Assembly: GCA_001630475.1 (NCBI GenBank)
Contig: KV419427.1
Span: 125,629 to 189,628 of the forward strand
Reading direction: 5' to 3'
Source of the DNA: Sistotremastrum niveocremeum HHB9708
Lineage: Eukaryota > Basidiomycota > Agaricomycetes > Sistotremastrales > Sistotremastraceae
DNA: 64,000 bases
In this document: in pieces, positions 46,901 through 59,200 of the stretch
How positions within the stretch are numbered: the first letter of the stretch is position 1
Layout of the letters: each line of letters begins with the position of its first letter
Notes under the pieces: generated by a model
What the model was told of the DNA's origin: nothing
The model's input: only the letters and a program-made list of their open reading frames with translations
Database searches by the model: none
Program-made: the position numbers and the translations under genes

Positions 46901-48060
46901 GCGTCTCCATGTAGGAAGACTCGTCAGATTTCAGCTCGACGAATTGTGCCATATCGGTAGTCTCTGTCGTTTTTCTCGTATCTCGACGGAGTAGGAGACG
47001 CAGGATGTTGCTCAGTGGGGTTTCGAAAGGCGAGTTCTTGTTTTGAACCGCATGATAAGTCGTGGCGACGACGATGACCATCGTAGCGAATACCAGTGTA
47101 GTGACCACTGCCGCTGCAGCGATGAGAACAGGTCGTGGTTCAGTCTCAGCATACGCGACGATCCATGCTTGGAGTAGAAATGCGACCATGAAGAGTAGGA
47201 TGGACAGGAGCAGCGATGAGAACAGCAAGCCCATAAGGCGAAAAAGCCACTTCTTGCCGGTGGCTTTCCTGCGCTCCTGTAGCCGTGTCATCTCATGATT
47301 GTCTCCCGCGTCGATTCGAGCGACTAAGCGGGCTCCCCATTGAGTTCCGAGAACACATAGCGCAGAGTTGAAGATCTATCGAACGGGTTAAAAGATGTCT
47401 TCTCATGCGATTTGATGATCACGTACGCTCACTGCAAATGCGGAGGTCTGAAAGAATGCAATCCATTGCTGTATGACAGCCTGACGATGTGGATCAAACA
47501 ACGCCGGTGAGTCACTATCGTCGGGACTAGAATTGGAAGCCGGTGTTTGAAGGTCTTGAAGCACCGGTACGATAAACGCGGTCACAATCGCGAGAAAGAT
47601 AGCGTTCTGTGAGATGCCATGAGAATGGTGAAGTTATCGGGATGGAGTCACTCACGAAGATCAAAGAAACACCCATAAGATCTTTCCATTCTCCAACAGC
47701 CTCTTTCGTCATTGACGCTGCTTCCTTGTTCAGCCCACCCCAGGTCTGTTGATCCTTCAGTTCCCGTAACTCGAACGGTTGGTCATCTGCCTTAGTTTAA
47801 GTCGAGGTCTATCATGGCAACCCTCACGACTCACTTTTCAAAGCGTCCTGTCTGAGCGTTTCCAGTTTCTCGCCGTGTTCCCTAAATGTCATCTCCGTCA
47901 ACTGAGTCTGCTTCTCCATGAGTGACAGCATTCTGTCGAATTTGGCCTCCAATGGACCCAAGGAAACCTGAAACATGCCCTGCGGAGGGTGTTGTGCTTG
48001 CCACGGAGGATATGGGGGATTGGGTTGACCGAGTGGACCTTCGGGACGTTGGTGGGCCAT
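43960..48060 (-). CDS. DUF6535 membrane protein fused to two WW domains (copy D)
   Basis: Divergent fourth DUF6535 gene, about 1,300 residues. Exon 1 starts MAHQRPEGPLGQPNPPYPPW and contains the coiled-coil FDRMLSLMEKQ...HGEKLETLRQ. Exons 2-4 give WKDLMGVSLIF, NAIFLAIVTAFIVPVL, GTQWGARLVARI, RRKATGKKWLFRL, two long transmembrane helices (47070-47230) and SPFETPLSN. A helical region follows across exons 4-5. The last exon (from about 45136) differs completely from copies A-C. It holds a basic stretch (RQLNKLNKIWRAFSRQP), a 12-residue repeat (VPENSSIPENLS), a Pro/Gln/Ser-rich linker, and two WW domains. WW1 begins LPYGWEARADSSGRTYYFDR and ends TTWTRP; WW2 begins LPHGWERRVDGSGRIYYVDY and ends TATWEPP. 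Both have the two signature tryptophans, the aromatic pair and the closing proline. WW domains bind proline-rich ligands, so this protein may recruit partners to a membrane (inference). Confidence 0.82.
44218..44312 (-). other. WW domain 2
   Basis: Encodes LPHGWERRVDGSGRIYYVDY followed by NTRTATWEPP. The first Trp, the YY pair and the second Trp plus Pro are all in place, and the GWE...G+xYYVDYNT..T.W..P pattern is canonical for a class I-like WW fold. Confidence 0.9.
44388..44482 (-). other. WW domain 1
   Basis: Encodes LPYGWEARADSSGRTYYFDR then NTGTTTWTRP. All WW signature residues are present. It is separated from WW2 by about 25 residues. Confidence 0.9.
44942..45031 (-). repeat. 36-bp coding minisatellite in DUF6535-WW
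   Basis: Tandem units of 36 bp (two half-units of 18 bp differing at a few bases) encode VPENSSIPENLS, about 2.5 times. The near-identity of units indicates recent slippage expansion. It lies in the linker before the WW domains. Confidence 0.85.
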
Positions 48061-48199
48061 TGGAGGTTGGGATCTGATGGCTCGGTGGGCGAAGGAGGTG
48101 GGGGAGATGATGAAGGGGAGGAGCAGGAGATACGAAGACTTTCGTTCAAAAGCGACCCTCGTCTTTGAAGCCTGGAAGGTGCGGAGGGAGCGAGGCAAT

Positions 48200-50811
48200 T
48201 TTAATCTCGTAGTTCGATGTCTCAGAACGGCGAACGCACCTTGAGCCTTTAGCCGGTCGACCTGTGGGAACCATCACCTATGGACTCCCACATTGGGTCA
48301 TAGTGATGCGCTTGTACATCCGGACAGGTTTTTAGACTCATGTACGAGGAGAGTCAGGAGACGACGCGAACTGCGTTGATGCGCGTGTCTGTTGTCACCC
48401 CTATCTAGGGCACAGGCCATCCTAGACTATCTTGCCTCCCATATACGACTGGGTAGTTGTGGGATTTCAGAGTTGAATTAAGATGACTTTTGGGCGGTGG
48501 ATTTGCCACCTTGGCACGCTGGTGACTCGTGTGGTGAGACCTGGCCTTAAGCCTAGGGAGTCGTAGGGACCGACAGAAAACATCGATCAAGGAGATCCAT
48601 GTATCCCTAAAGTTGTGGTTTGGACTTGGAGGCTGTTTTGTCGTTCCAGTTTCCAGTTTCATGCTCTAGCGGTACATCTTACTTATTGCATTCGAGCCTG
48701 AGGTTGCCTGAGGTGCTAGTTTAGCGAAGTTGAAGTTCCGGAAGCCGATTCCGATGCTTAGAATCGAATATTGCGCTCAAATTTACAGCAAGCAGGGAGA
48801 AACATTGATCTTCTCAATAATTTAGGGCCTCAAGCATGACGTTGTGATGACAAGTAGTATTGAAACATCAACAGGTTGCGTGTAAGTCCTTCCGGTCGAG
48901 AACGAAATCATAATCATTAAATTTGCCAAGTAAATTTGATGTACGAGATTGCTCTGAGCAGACGACAACGAGACTTTCGACTTGGACAATGATTTGCCTT
49001 GTTCGACATTGGAGCCCTGCATATGGGTATATCTCATAAGCCGGAGAGACGTACGCTGATATCGTGCGGCTGGCTGATCGGAGAAAGATCTTGGAATGGC
49101 ATTGTCAATGTGACGGTGGATATCATGCTGTAGACGGAAGAAAGTCGAGCTCTATTTTTTGCGTGCGGACGGCACACTCTCATCATCATGGCAAGAAAAT
49201 GAAGGTAACTCAACATACGCGTAAGGCGGCTTTCCAGTTCGCGCACATTCCTGATCATCTTCCCATTCCAAATAGAGTCAAATCTTTCCCTCTTCGCCCA
49301 TATGCCCGTGATCGGATGTTTGGTTCGCGTCGGTGGAGAGATATGGACTATTGGCAGTATTCTACGCGCGGCATGATCCATGCAAGAGATTTCATCCATG
49401 CAGCAGAGAATTTCAATTCCCGTTCGGGCTGATAGGAATTTGTCGAACCTAGCATGTCGTGATACGACGGTCCCTCCGCGAGACTCTTCCCGCTCACCAA
49501 AAGCAGGAAAAGAGCGTTTCAGGACGAATGAAGAAGGCCCTTAAAAGTAGATTTGCAAATACCTGATGCGGAGAGCTGGCTTCGAGACTGAAGAAACCGA
49601 TCACGAAGCAACCAAATTTTGCTCGTGATAACTTTCAAGACGGACATTATGACGATGCCATAGTTCTGCGAGCTTTAAGGGTTGCCAAGTCGCGTGACTA
49701 TCGTGTAGCAGCGACGCGGAAATGTTGACCATACCAATCGTAGTCTTTGGAAGCAGTCAGATCCTTCGGTACCTGGGGAACTGATCGAATAGGATTGACT
49801 CACCGCACACCCAACTATGCACCAGTGGTCTTTCTTCCAGAACCGCCTTCGAGTTCGAGGTGCACTAGTCCTCTGGCCCACAATTCACACCAAGCGCTCG
49901 CTGTCGGTGCAGCGAGACCGAAAGCAAAGAACGACATTATCGTGAACGAGGGCTTGAACGTTAGAGATGCCAATCATCACCACTGACAGGAATTCGATGC
50001 GTGATTTGGCTGAATTTTGAGGGGGCGAGGACTATTGAAGTGGCTTGAAGTGAGGAAATCGCGATTGAATGAGCTAGAACTGCTAAAGCTCAAGACCATC
50101 TGAAAGAGGAGGAAGAGGGATGAGAGTCTAAATTGTGATGGATTGATGAAATACCTAGCGGAATATACGCGGACGCACCAGGTCGGTACTGAGATTGAGT
50201 AGGCGGAGTGCGAGTAAATGAGGGAATCCAAAGCGGTTGAAGAGACAGTTGGACAAGCGCTAGGGTTCTGGGGACGGTCCGAAGACGATGAAATTCTGGA
50301 GAATCCAGAACGAATATTGGGCACGTTGAAAAAGAGAAGAAGTTTGAAACAAGTTGAGACGTAGCAACATATACAGCGAAAGCAGATGCATCCCAAAGCC
50401 TCCCGAACGCGAAGAGGGCGACTTGGAGTCGAGCGAGACTGGATGCCGACCGTGCCGATCTCCGATAGACAGCCTTGAGCTCTCAAATATTGACTCTTTC
50501 CTGACTAGACCTTCATCAAAGCTCGCAATTATTTGATAAAACGCAGAAGGCTTACAATGCCGGGCACCGAAACTTTATGCCCTGCAATGGATTATTTGTG
50601 AGCCAGATTATGACCTCTCATGAAATCCTGATGATTTATATGATCAGGGTCGCATAGTACCGCGGTACATGCCAATGAGAAACATCAGGCTATAGCATCG
50701 CGGCTCTTCTTACTCGGCCGTACCATTTGGTCCAACACGGATATTCTCTTTGTCTATTTTCTTGCCATGAAGATCGTGAATGAGGTTTTTACGACGAGAA
50801 AGACGAATGAG
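48200..50811. other. Intergenic, about 2.6 kb, no gene recognised
   Basis: Between the divergent 5' ends of the DUF6535-WW gene and the right NLR. Frames of 120-170 codons occur on both strands (for example near 49034-49432 and 49977-50486), overlapping each other and lacking recognisable motifs. No transposon ends were identified. Confidence 0.45.
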
Positions 50812-50829
50812 GGCGTCTATGATTATATG
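50812..50829 (+). promoter_or_regulatory. Promoter block shared by both NLR genes
   Basis: GGCGTCTATGATTATATG, identical to the block upstream of the left NLR, about 90 nt before the ATG at 50919. The TTTCTTCCCACCAACTT motif just before the start codon is also shared. It is likely a core promoter with a TATA-like element. Confidence 0.55.
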
Positions 50830-50918
50830 AAAGGGGGGAAGGCACCGCTCACCCTTGCACTCGTCCACACGTGTCGCATTTTCTTCCCACCAACTTCATT
50901 CTCCAATCTCTCTATCCA

Positions 50919-53900
50919 ATGTCCAAATCCTCCAAATCGAACAAATCTTCCTCCAAACGCGGATTCCGCCAATCTTTGAAATCATTTGCCTCTAGATTTC
51001 GAAGCCGCAGTCCCTCACCAGTCCCACCAGACTCTGCAGCATCGACGACTCAGCTATCCGAGTCTCTATCAATCGCGCCCAGGACAGGTCCTGGTGAATC
51101 ATCTCATGACTCCACCGTCAATTCTATGCCAAGTTCAGCTCATCCATCCTCTCCACATGCTTCCTCTTTCATCACATCTCCCGTACATCCACCCTCGCCA
51201 GCTGATGCGCCGGCGCCGACGTTGTTAGCACAGCCACCGCTTTCCGATACGCCCTCGTCTCAGACTGATACCGCCCTGCAAGCTCCTTCAGTGAATCCAT
51301 CCACGCTTGTGGTCGAGGAAGACTCATTGTCTCACAATACCCAAGAACACATTCTTGACTCAGCGATGACGGCGCCACCGCCATCATCATCTTCCGCGGC
51401 GGTAGAATCTATCATGCAGTCAGCTCTCCCTATGATACGAATCGATTCGCCTCCCTACGAAAACGCTCCTCCAGAACATCGCTCGGAGTCGAGCGCTGCG
51501 GCCTCGCTTGGTACACACGAGACTACTCGCTCCAGACTCGCATCCTTGTCATGTATAGTGTGGGAAGGTACCAAAACGTTCATGAAGATAGCGAACGAGA
51601 GCTCGGACTGGAATCCCTTCCTCAAATCGGCTCTCGGTGGGTTTGTAGCTTGTGTCGAAGCTCTTGAAGTACGTCGTTCGATCATCGTCTGATTGGACTT
51701 CGCTCTTATCGCGAATGATTTCTAGTTGCCCCAGAGCAATAGAGAAGAGCTAGACAATATACTCAAGAAGCTTCAACTCCTCGAGCAGACTATTACCCCA
51801 TATCGAGGATCATCGCTCTCCAAGGCCATCAGCGATGGACTCGACAATCTGAAAGGGTGGGTTTATTGGTCTCCCCGCTGTACATTAGTGATTCATACAT
51901 TTGTTCAGCACTTTCGAAGCTCAGACTAGGATGCTCGAAAAAATGAGGTCTCACGGTCTTCCGAGGCGCATCGCAGAAGGATCAAAGGACGCCGACGATA
52001 TATCAAGTTCTCTACGCGTCATCGACGATGCCTGCAATCTCTATCATGTACGCATGTCTTGAATTGAGACTCAATTAGGTCTTCGACTGACGTCACTCGC
52101 AGCTGGGTGCTGTTATTCGTACGGAGTTCAAGATCGACCAGACCCACCAGACGCTGGCCGAAGTCCTGAAGGTGATCAAAGCCAAACTTGATGTGCGCCC
52201 GTACATAGCATCCACATTCGAATCATTGCTAATGCCAAGCTACAGACCGACATGCTCAAGTCCCTGGCCGATAAGCTGCGCCCTGCAAGATTAGCACGCT
52301 TCGACGTCGCCCAGTCTGACGAGAGTGTATCGCGTCGGGAATGTACACCAAACACGCGTAAGGCCATCCTCGAAGAACTCATGTCCTGGAGTCGTGATAC
52401 AAATCCCTCGCGGCCGAAGATATACTGGCTCAATGGCATGGCGGGTACTGGGAAGACGACCATTGCTTACACCTTTTGTCAGCGCTTGAAAGAGCAGGAC
52501 ATGCTTGCCGGCAGCTTCTTCTGCTCTCGTGCCATCGACGAATGCAAGCAGGTCAACCGTATTGTCCCCACCATCGTCTACGCCATCGCGAACAACAAAC
52601 ATCTATCCCTCTTGATGCCCATTGTCGATGCCCTGGAATCCGACCCCGACCTAGCCGACATGGCTGACTTGCAAAAGCAATTCAAGGCACTCATGCTGAC
52701 CCCGTTACAATCCGTTACTCAATCTCAGCCTACGGTGCCTATCATTGTCGTTGACGCTCTCGATGAATGTTCCGACTCGCGGCGCGTACACACTCTATTG
52801 GCCACCATCTTCCACCACGCATCCATCCTTCCGTTCAAACTTTTTATCACCAGCCGCCCCGAAACAGAATTGGTCGGCTATCGTCGAGACCAACTACACC
52901 ATCTCTATTTCCTGCACGATGTTGGCCAAAAGATCATTCTCGACGATATCACTCTATATCTCGACACGGAATTGCGCCAGGACCCTCAGCTTAGGCCAAG
53001 CCTACATGCATCCAGCAAAGATATTGATATCCTTGCTCAACGAGCGAAGAATCTGTTCATATACGCAGCGACTGCAGTCAAATATGTTAAGGATCCGAAG
53101 GCTAACCTCCCTCGTCGCCGTCTTCGGCAGCTAGTCGACACAGGTGTGCACGTTCCTGGAAAATCAAGTACTGCTCCCCTGGATGCATTGTATACACAAA
53201 TACTCAAAGACCGTTATGATGGTCTTGACAATGATGAGCGCGGTGTGATGACAGCCATCCTACGTGCTGTTGTCTCTGTCCTTGTGCCGCTCACAGCTGA
53301 AAGCCTGGCATACTTGATCAACCAGGATGAAGACGAGGTATGGGATCAGCTGCAATCCCTTCGATCTGTGGTTTCCATCCCGGACAGTGGTCGAGATGCC
53401 AAGATCTCCCCATTGCATGCATCATTCCCTGACTTCATCACGTCTTCTGCGCGTTCTTGTGACCTTTTCCTTGACCCTCCAACATCACACCTTTGTCTAG
53501 CATCCCAATGTTTGAAGGTTATCAATAATTCATGGGAGAATTCTCTTGGCCATGTTTCCCTCAAATCCTCTCAATCAGAAAGCCTAGACATAGATGAGAG
53601 GCTCCAGTATGCTTGCCTCTATTGGGCATCTCACATTGCATCTTGTCACAAGGATCAGGATTTTCAGGATCTGTGGAGCCTCTTAGATGCCTTTTTGGAT
53701 AGACATGTCCTGCATTGGGTGGAGTGCCTTCAGCATCTTGATCAGCTCAAAGTTGCAGTGGATTCTTTGTATTCCATTGAAAGATTTCTATCTGTGAGAT
53801 TTTCATTTGCCATTGAATCAACCACTTACCAGTATCATTCAGAATTCCAACCCAGAGCTGTTGTCCAAGATTATAGATGCTCGCCGATTCATCGTTGAGA

Positions 53901-55696
53901 GCTTTCAAGTTATCGACAGTCATCCAGTGGAACTGTACAGATCTACACTCTTATGGTTACCAAAAACTTCACCCATGCGTACCACATACTTCACACCCAT
54001 ACAGCATCTATGTCCAAAAGTAATCAAGGGCTGCCGAAAGATGTGGGATGCCTGTGAAAAAGTTATGCAGGGCCACACCAACCATGTGAATTCTGTGGCA
54101 TATTCCCCTGATGGCACCCATGTGGTGTCTGGATCTGATGACAAGACAGTCAGGATCTGGGATGCTGCCACAGGGGCAGAGGTGCACAAAATGGAGGGCC
54201 ACACTTCAAGTGTGTATTCTGTGGCATTTTCTCCTAATGGCACCCATGTGGTGTCTGGATCTTATGACAAGACAGTCAGGATCTGGGATGCTGCCACAGG
54301 GGCAGAGGTGCANNNNNNNNNNNNNNNNNNNNNNNNNNNNNNNNNNNNNNNNNNNNNNNNNNNNNNNNNNNNNNNNNNNNNNNNNNNNNNNNNNNNNNNN
54401 NNNNNNNNNNNNNNNNNNNNNNNNNNNNNNNNNNNNNNNNNNNNNNNNNNNNNNNNNNNNNNNNNNNNNNNNNNNNNNNNNNNNNNNNNNNNNNNNNNNN
54501 NNNNNNNNNNNNNNNNNNNNNNNNNNNNNNNNNNNNNNNNNNNNNNNNNNNNNNNNNNNNNNNNNNNNNNNNNNNNNNNNNNNNNNNNNNNNNNNNNNNN
54601 NNNNNNNNNNNNNNNNNNNNNNNNNNNNNNNNNNNNNNNNNNNNNNNNNNNNNNNNNNNNNNNNNNNNNNNNNNNNNNNNNNNNNNNNNNNNNNNNNNNN
54701 NNNNNNNNNNNNNNNNNNNNNNNNNNNNNNNNNNNNNNNNNNNNNNNNNNNNNNNNNNNNNNNNNNNNNNNNNNNNNNNNNNNNNNNNNNNNNNNNNNNN
54801 NNNNNNNNNNNNNNNNNNNNNNNNNNNNNNNNNNNNNNNNNNNNNNNNNNNNNNNNNNNNNNNNNNNNNNNNNNNNNNNNNNNNNNNNNNNNNNNNNNNN
54901 NNNNNNNNNNNNNNNNNNNNNNNNNNNNNNNNNNNNNNNNNNNNNNNNNNNNNNNNNNNNNNNNNNNNNNNNNNNNNNNNNNNNNNNNNNNNNNNNNNNN
55001 NNNNNNNNNNNNNNNNNNNNNNNNNNNNNNNNNNNNNNNNNNNNNNNNNNNNNNNNNNNNNNNNNNNNNNNNNNNNNNNNNNNNNNNNNNNNNNNNNNNN
55101 NNNNNNNNNNNNNNNNNNNNNNNNNNNNNNNNNNNNNNNNNNNNNNNNNNNNNNNNNNNNNNNNNNNNNNNNNNNNNNNNNNNNNNNNNNNNNNNNNNNN
55201 NNNNNNNNNNNNNNNNNNNNNNNNNNNNNNNNNNNNNNNNNNNNNNNNNNNNNNNNNNNNNNNNNNNNNNNNNNNNNNNNNNNNNNNNNCCACAGGTGCA
55301 GAGGTGCACCAAATGAAGGGCCACACTTCAGATGTGAGATCTGTGGCATTTTCCCCTGATGGCACCCATGTGGTGTCTGGATCTGATGACAAAACAGTCA
55401 GACTCTGGGATGCTGCCACAGGCCAACAAAAACTGTGCTGTGACAATGGTTCATATGAGGCAACCATAAGTGCACTGCTTTTCAAAGTTTCTGATCAAAG
55501 GGAACTTGTCTCTCCACAGTACTCCATCAGTGATGACCTGAGATGGGTTGTTGCCAGAGATTCCGACCAGATGTCCCCATGGTGGATATCTCCTATCTAT
55601 CAGTCACCAGAAATAATGGCCATTTCTGACTCTTTTCTGTGTCTTAGATATGAGTATAAACATCTGATGTTTCTTCATATGAACCCTGTTTCTTGA
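50919..55696 (+). CDS. NLR: MLKL-like N-terminal helices, NACHT, WD40 repeats (gap inside)
   Basis: Paralogue of the left NLR with identical exon plan: 50919-51668, 51726-51856, 51909-52047, 52103-52192, 52246-53793 and 53843-55696. The first ATG is chosen because the MSKSSxSNKS start is shared. After a Ser/Pro-rich leader come the helices IANESSDWN...ALGGF, LPQSNREELDNILKKLQLLE, FEAQTRMLEKM and VIDDACNLYH, resembling the MLKL-like four-helix bundle. NACHT has GMAGTGKTT and IIVVDALDEC. The linker includes ERLQYACLYWASHIASC and IIDARRFIVESFQV. WD40 repeats are nearly identical to each other (SPDGTHVVSGSDDKTVRIWD). A gap of 977 N lies inside the array and is in frame. After it come one repeat and a unique tail of about 75 residues ending MFLHMNPVS, which the left NLR lacks. 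Expected role: cytosolic receptor triggering a membrane-active N-terminal domain. Confidence 0.85.
54313..55289. other. Assembly gap (977 N) within the WD40 repeats
   Basis: A run of 977 undetermined bases. The distance between equivalent codons (ACA of ...AATGAEV) on either side is 996 nt, about 7.9 times 126 nt, so roughly eight 42-residue repeats are missing. The gap coincides with near-identical repeats, the usual cause of assembly failure. Confidence 0.95.
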
Positions 55697-55859
55697 TTTG
55701 CTATTCCTAGATTATTGTTGCTGACATCAACTTGATATGGCATTACACTATATAAACAAATGCATGCCTCATGTCATCACTCTGGTCACGTGTGGACATC
55801 ACACTGCAAAAACTGAGAATTTAAGATGCTTAGAAGTTAGAATACAGACATTCTGCCAT

Positions 55860-56203
55860 TACTGTATTAAAAGGACCATTGCGGAGCGGGTGGGGACAAG
55901 GGACATCATAAAGCACACTGTGGTGATGCGGCCAGATTCTTGGGGACAAGGGACAATGTGTAAAAAATTAGCATAAAATATGATAAAATGTAGTATTTTA
56001 TCTCTATTTGGGTCATTTGGGGCTCAGATGGTTGTATATCTTGTTTCTGCACACTTAAGAACTTTTTTTTGGTATTTTTCGGAATATTTTCATTATTTAT
56101 TGGCCAAATATATGCTGGGGGACAAGGGACAAACCGTAAAATATAGCGGAGCCAACGACCTCAGGGACAACGGACCATCCGCTATGGTCCTTTTAGTACA
56201 GTA
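55860..56203. mobile_element. MITE with TA target duplication, mariner/pogo-like
   Basis: A 344-bp element flanked by TA. The left end reads TACTGTATTAAAAGGACCAT and the right end, reverse-complemented, TACTGTACTAAAAGGACCAT, continuing GCGGA in both, so a terminal inverted repeat of about 26 bp with few mismatches. The interior has no transposase. It contains three copies of GGGGACAAGGGAC or close variants. TA flanks and length suggest a non-autonomous Tc1/mariner-superfamily element. It lies about 160 bp downstream of the NLR stop codon. Confidence 0.65.
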
Positions 56204-59200
56204 TTCTTGACCAACATGACAAAGGGCAAGCTAATCTGAAGTCAAATGCAATCATAACAAAAAGCTCTCTCAGTACCTGCCATCTTGTGAGCATTCATTG
56301 ACCTCAAGTAAGTACCCACTTGCACAAATGGCTGACAGTGAACTGACCTTAATCAGAGCAATGACAAAATGTTGCACCAGATGATGAATGCTCACCGGGG
56401 TATCCTCTCTCGGTCCTTTGTACATACATTACCGTGTGAAGCCCATTTGTGCGGCATATCATGGTCCGAGAGTTGCTGCCGCACAGATCTTCCACGGAGC
56501 AGACTCGGACCCGACGCCATCGTATGTTTGTCTCTGCAGATGATCATGACTTGATGAAAGACATCTGTCGCGGGCTTGTAGACTTCAGTACACGCGGAGT
56601 ACGGAACCCAAGGCTTGAGATGGCACAGTGTGCACATCGTGCTTCGCTTTTTTGCAGATTACGGCCACAAAAAGCTGTAGTCTCGGGACAAGAACCCATT
56701 GTTCGTCCGCAAATTCGTTCCGAATGACTTTCTGTGCACACGTAGCCGTAGAAGCCAGAGAATAGCAGAACCAAAAGCGGGAGCAGATCCAGGTGGGGTA
56801 TACAGGACATGCGAACGTAGGCTGCACCAGTGCAGTAGAGGGAACACAAGACGAAGGAGGTCGACGACGGGAGCATGGTAGATCACAACCGGGAAGGCGA
56901 TTACACCACCTCCGAAGAAGAGTGAGCGGGACACAGTAGTCAGGCAGTTTCATTCGTCATAGCAGAAATCGCATGCATAGAACGAACGATTGAGATGGGT
57001 CGCTCGCAATGAACCTGAGGGATACAATAGAGGGAGCTCTTCAAGTTTACATCAAGAGATGGACCAACCCTGGACTCTCGTAGTTGTTGATCGCCAGCCG
57101 ATGGTCGTCAAGTATGAGGATTTAACGCGCGTTGAAGCACGACGTCAACGCAAATGGACTCGAGCAGCGGGGCCTATCGCGAAGAGTAGAAGCCTAGGAG
57201 GGTGGCGATGCCATCTAGGAAAGCGTTAAAAACCAAATCGAATTTTCCCACCTTAGACTGTTTCTTGTGCACCCTACGACAGTCGTTCAATGACGGTAGA
57301 TTGAGCCCGGGGACAAAATGTGATTGAGCCCGAGCAATTTCGAGGCACTGATGATAGAAAGAGCTGAAGCTTTGTCAGCCTGTTCCGCGTTCTTGACTAC
57401 CATGACAAGCCCAGGCTTTAACAATACCCATTCAGCAAGCCCGTGGTCTGCGAATCTCAGCTAGAGGGAACGTTAACATGCAAGGAACGACGAAGCATCG
57501 AAAAGAGCTTCAGAGCTGGAAACCGGTGTCCTGTCCAGTCTGTCAACTTGAAGCTTGTACATGTGCGTGTACGTGTTGTTCTGCCTCATCAATAACGCCC
57601 AATATTTTGCTAAGACGATGCTGTGTACAGAACGTCGCTCACAGAGCTCAAGGTTTCTTCCGCTTGAGGATTGCTCTCGATCTCCGCCCACTGGGAAGTG
57701 GACCATTGAATCTCAGGCTGAGCACTTCGAGATCGAAGCGATCCGACAAGCTAGCCTGGGATCGTGATTTTTCTTTGCAATGTCGGTCCCTCGTCTCGTT
57801 ATGAATTCCAATTGTTCTCAAGGATTGCACCAGGTCGCTTTCACTCCGCAACCTCATGCCCGTCTCATTGCCCCAAAAGCTCAGCTCAGACGTCACTACA
57901 TGTATTCGAGAGAGAGAATAAACAACAAGACTGTGACATTGTCCTCTCATCCGATAAAGCAAGATAAAGCGCATCGTCTTGGTGGCTGGTCCCCTGAGCT
58001 CACTCATGCTTCCGTCAACCATTCGCCAGCAGGTTCGAAAGGATACTTATCGAGAACGTATCCATATCACTCTTCGTGCACTGTATCGAGCTAGGTGTCG
58101 GGGAAGAGAAACTTTGGTTCGTCAACGACGATGAAGGTGAGTCGAAGAACTCCATGATTGCCATTCGTTCGTACTAAGGATTCATCAGCTGGTTCCTCGT
58201 TCTACGCTTCTGTGTGCACCCCGGTTCTTTGCGTAGTCTCCCGTTCAACTGCAACCACTGCATGACATCCAGATCCTCCCTCACTCTCGATATTTGTTGC
58301 GTGCTTGTGTGACGCTCGTACCTTCCAGCACAAGGACAAGGATAAGAGACAACATGAGCGCAATTGCAAATAAGTAAAACCGGATGAAGTCAGGCCTGCC
58401 TTTCGCCGAACGAATTGACGTGATTGCACTCGATTTCCTATTTGACGTATGCACAGACGAATGTGAGTCGAAGATGTCAGTTGCGGAAAAGGTGCGTTCA
58501 GCAGCTCGATCTTCTGATCTTTACTCACAATGCTCTCGGACTGCTAGGCTCGCTCGAAGATCATACATTCGCGTTATCGCTGTGGAATATGTCCAATCCC
58601 ATTACCTGCCTCAATCGACACAAGCTCAACGCCTAAAGCATTCCCGACTGCGATTCCTCTCCTCGTCTCCTATCGCCCTCTTGTCGCTGCATAGCTCGGC
58701 AAATCATGCCACCGCCGTGCCTGCTCAAGGACCACTGTATTTCGTCACCTGTTTTTGCGCCTTTCATCACTAATGATACGTGGCCCATCAATCCGAGTCA
58801 GCTGCCGCCTCTCGGACCGTGATATCCTAACGTCTCATCATAATGGAGCCGAGGTCCTCTACGAAGACATCGAGATAGTCTTGCCACATCGTTATCATCG
58901 AGCCTTGAGTACGAACGCTCGTGCCACGACTCCTGGCATGAGTACTATCCTCCTCCGAGCAACACTCAGTGATCGTAATTCTCGATGCTCGATCTTTGTA
59001 TCTACGTCCTGACGAGTGCCCGCTGGTTTTGACCGGTCCTCATTCAATCCACGCCGGTGATCAAGAATAGGACAGAAATCAATGAGATCGGACTTGATTA
59101 CCCGCCACCGCCACCATCCGACTCCCTTGCTTCTATCCGTATTCACTACTCCCCTCTCGCCCCCGATGCCTCCGCGTTTCATTTCATCCTACACCTACGA

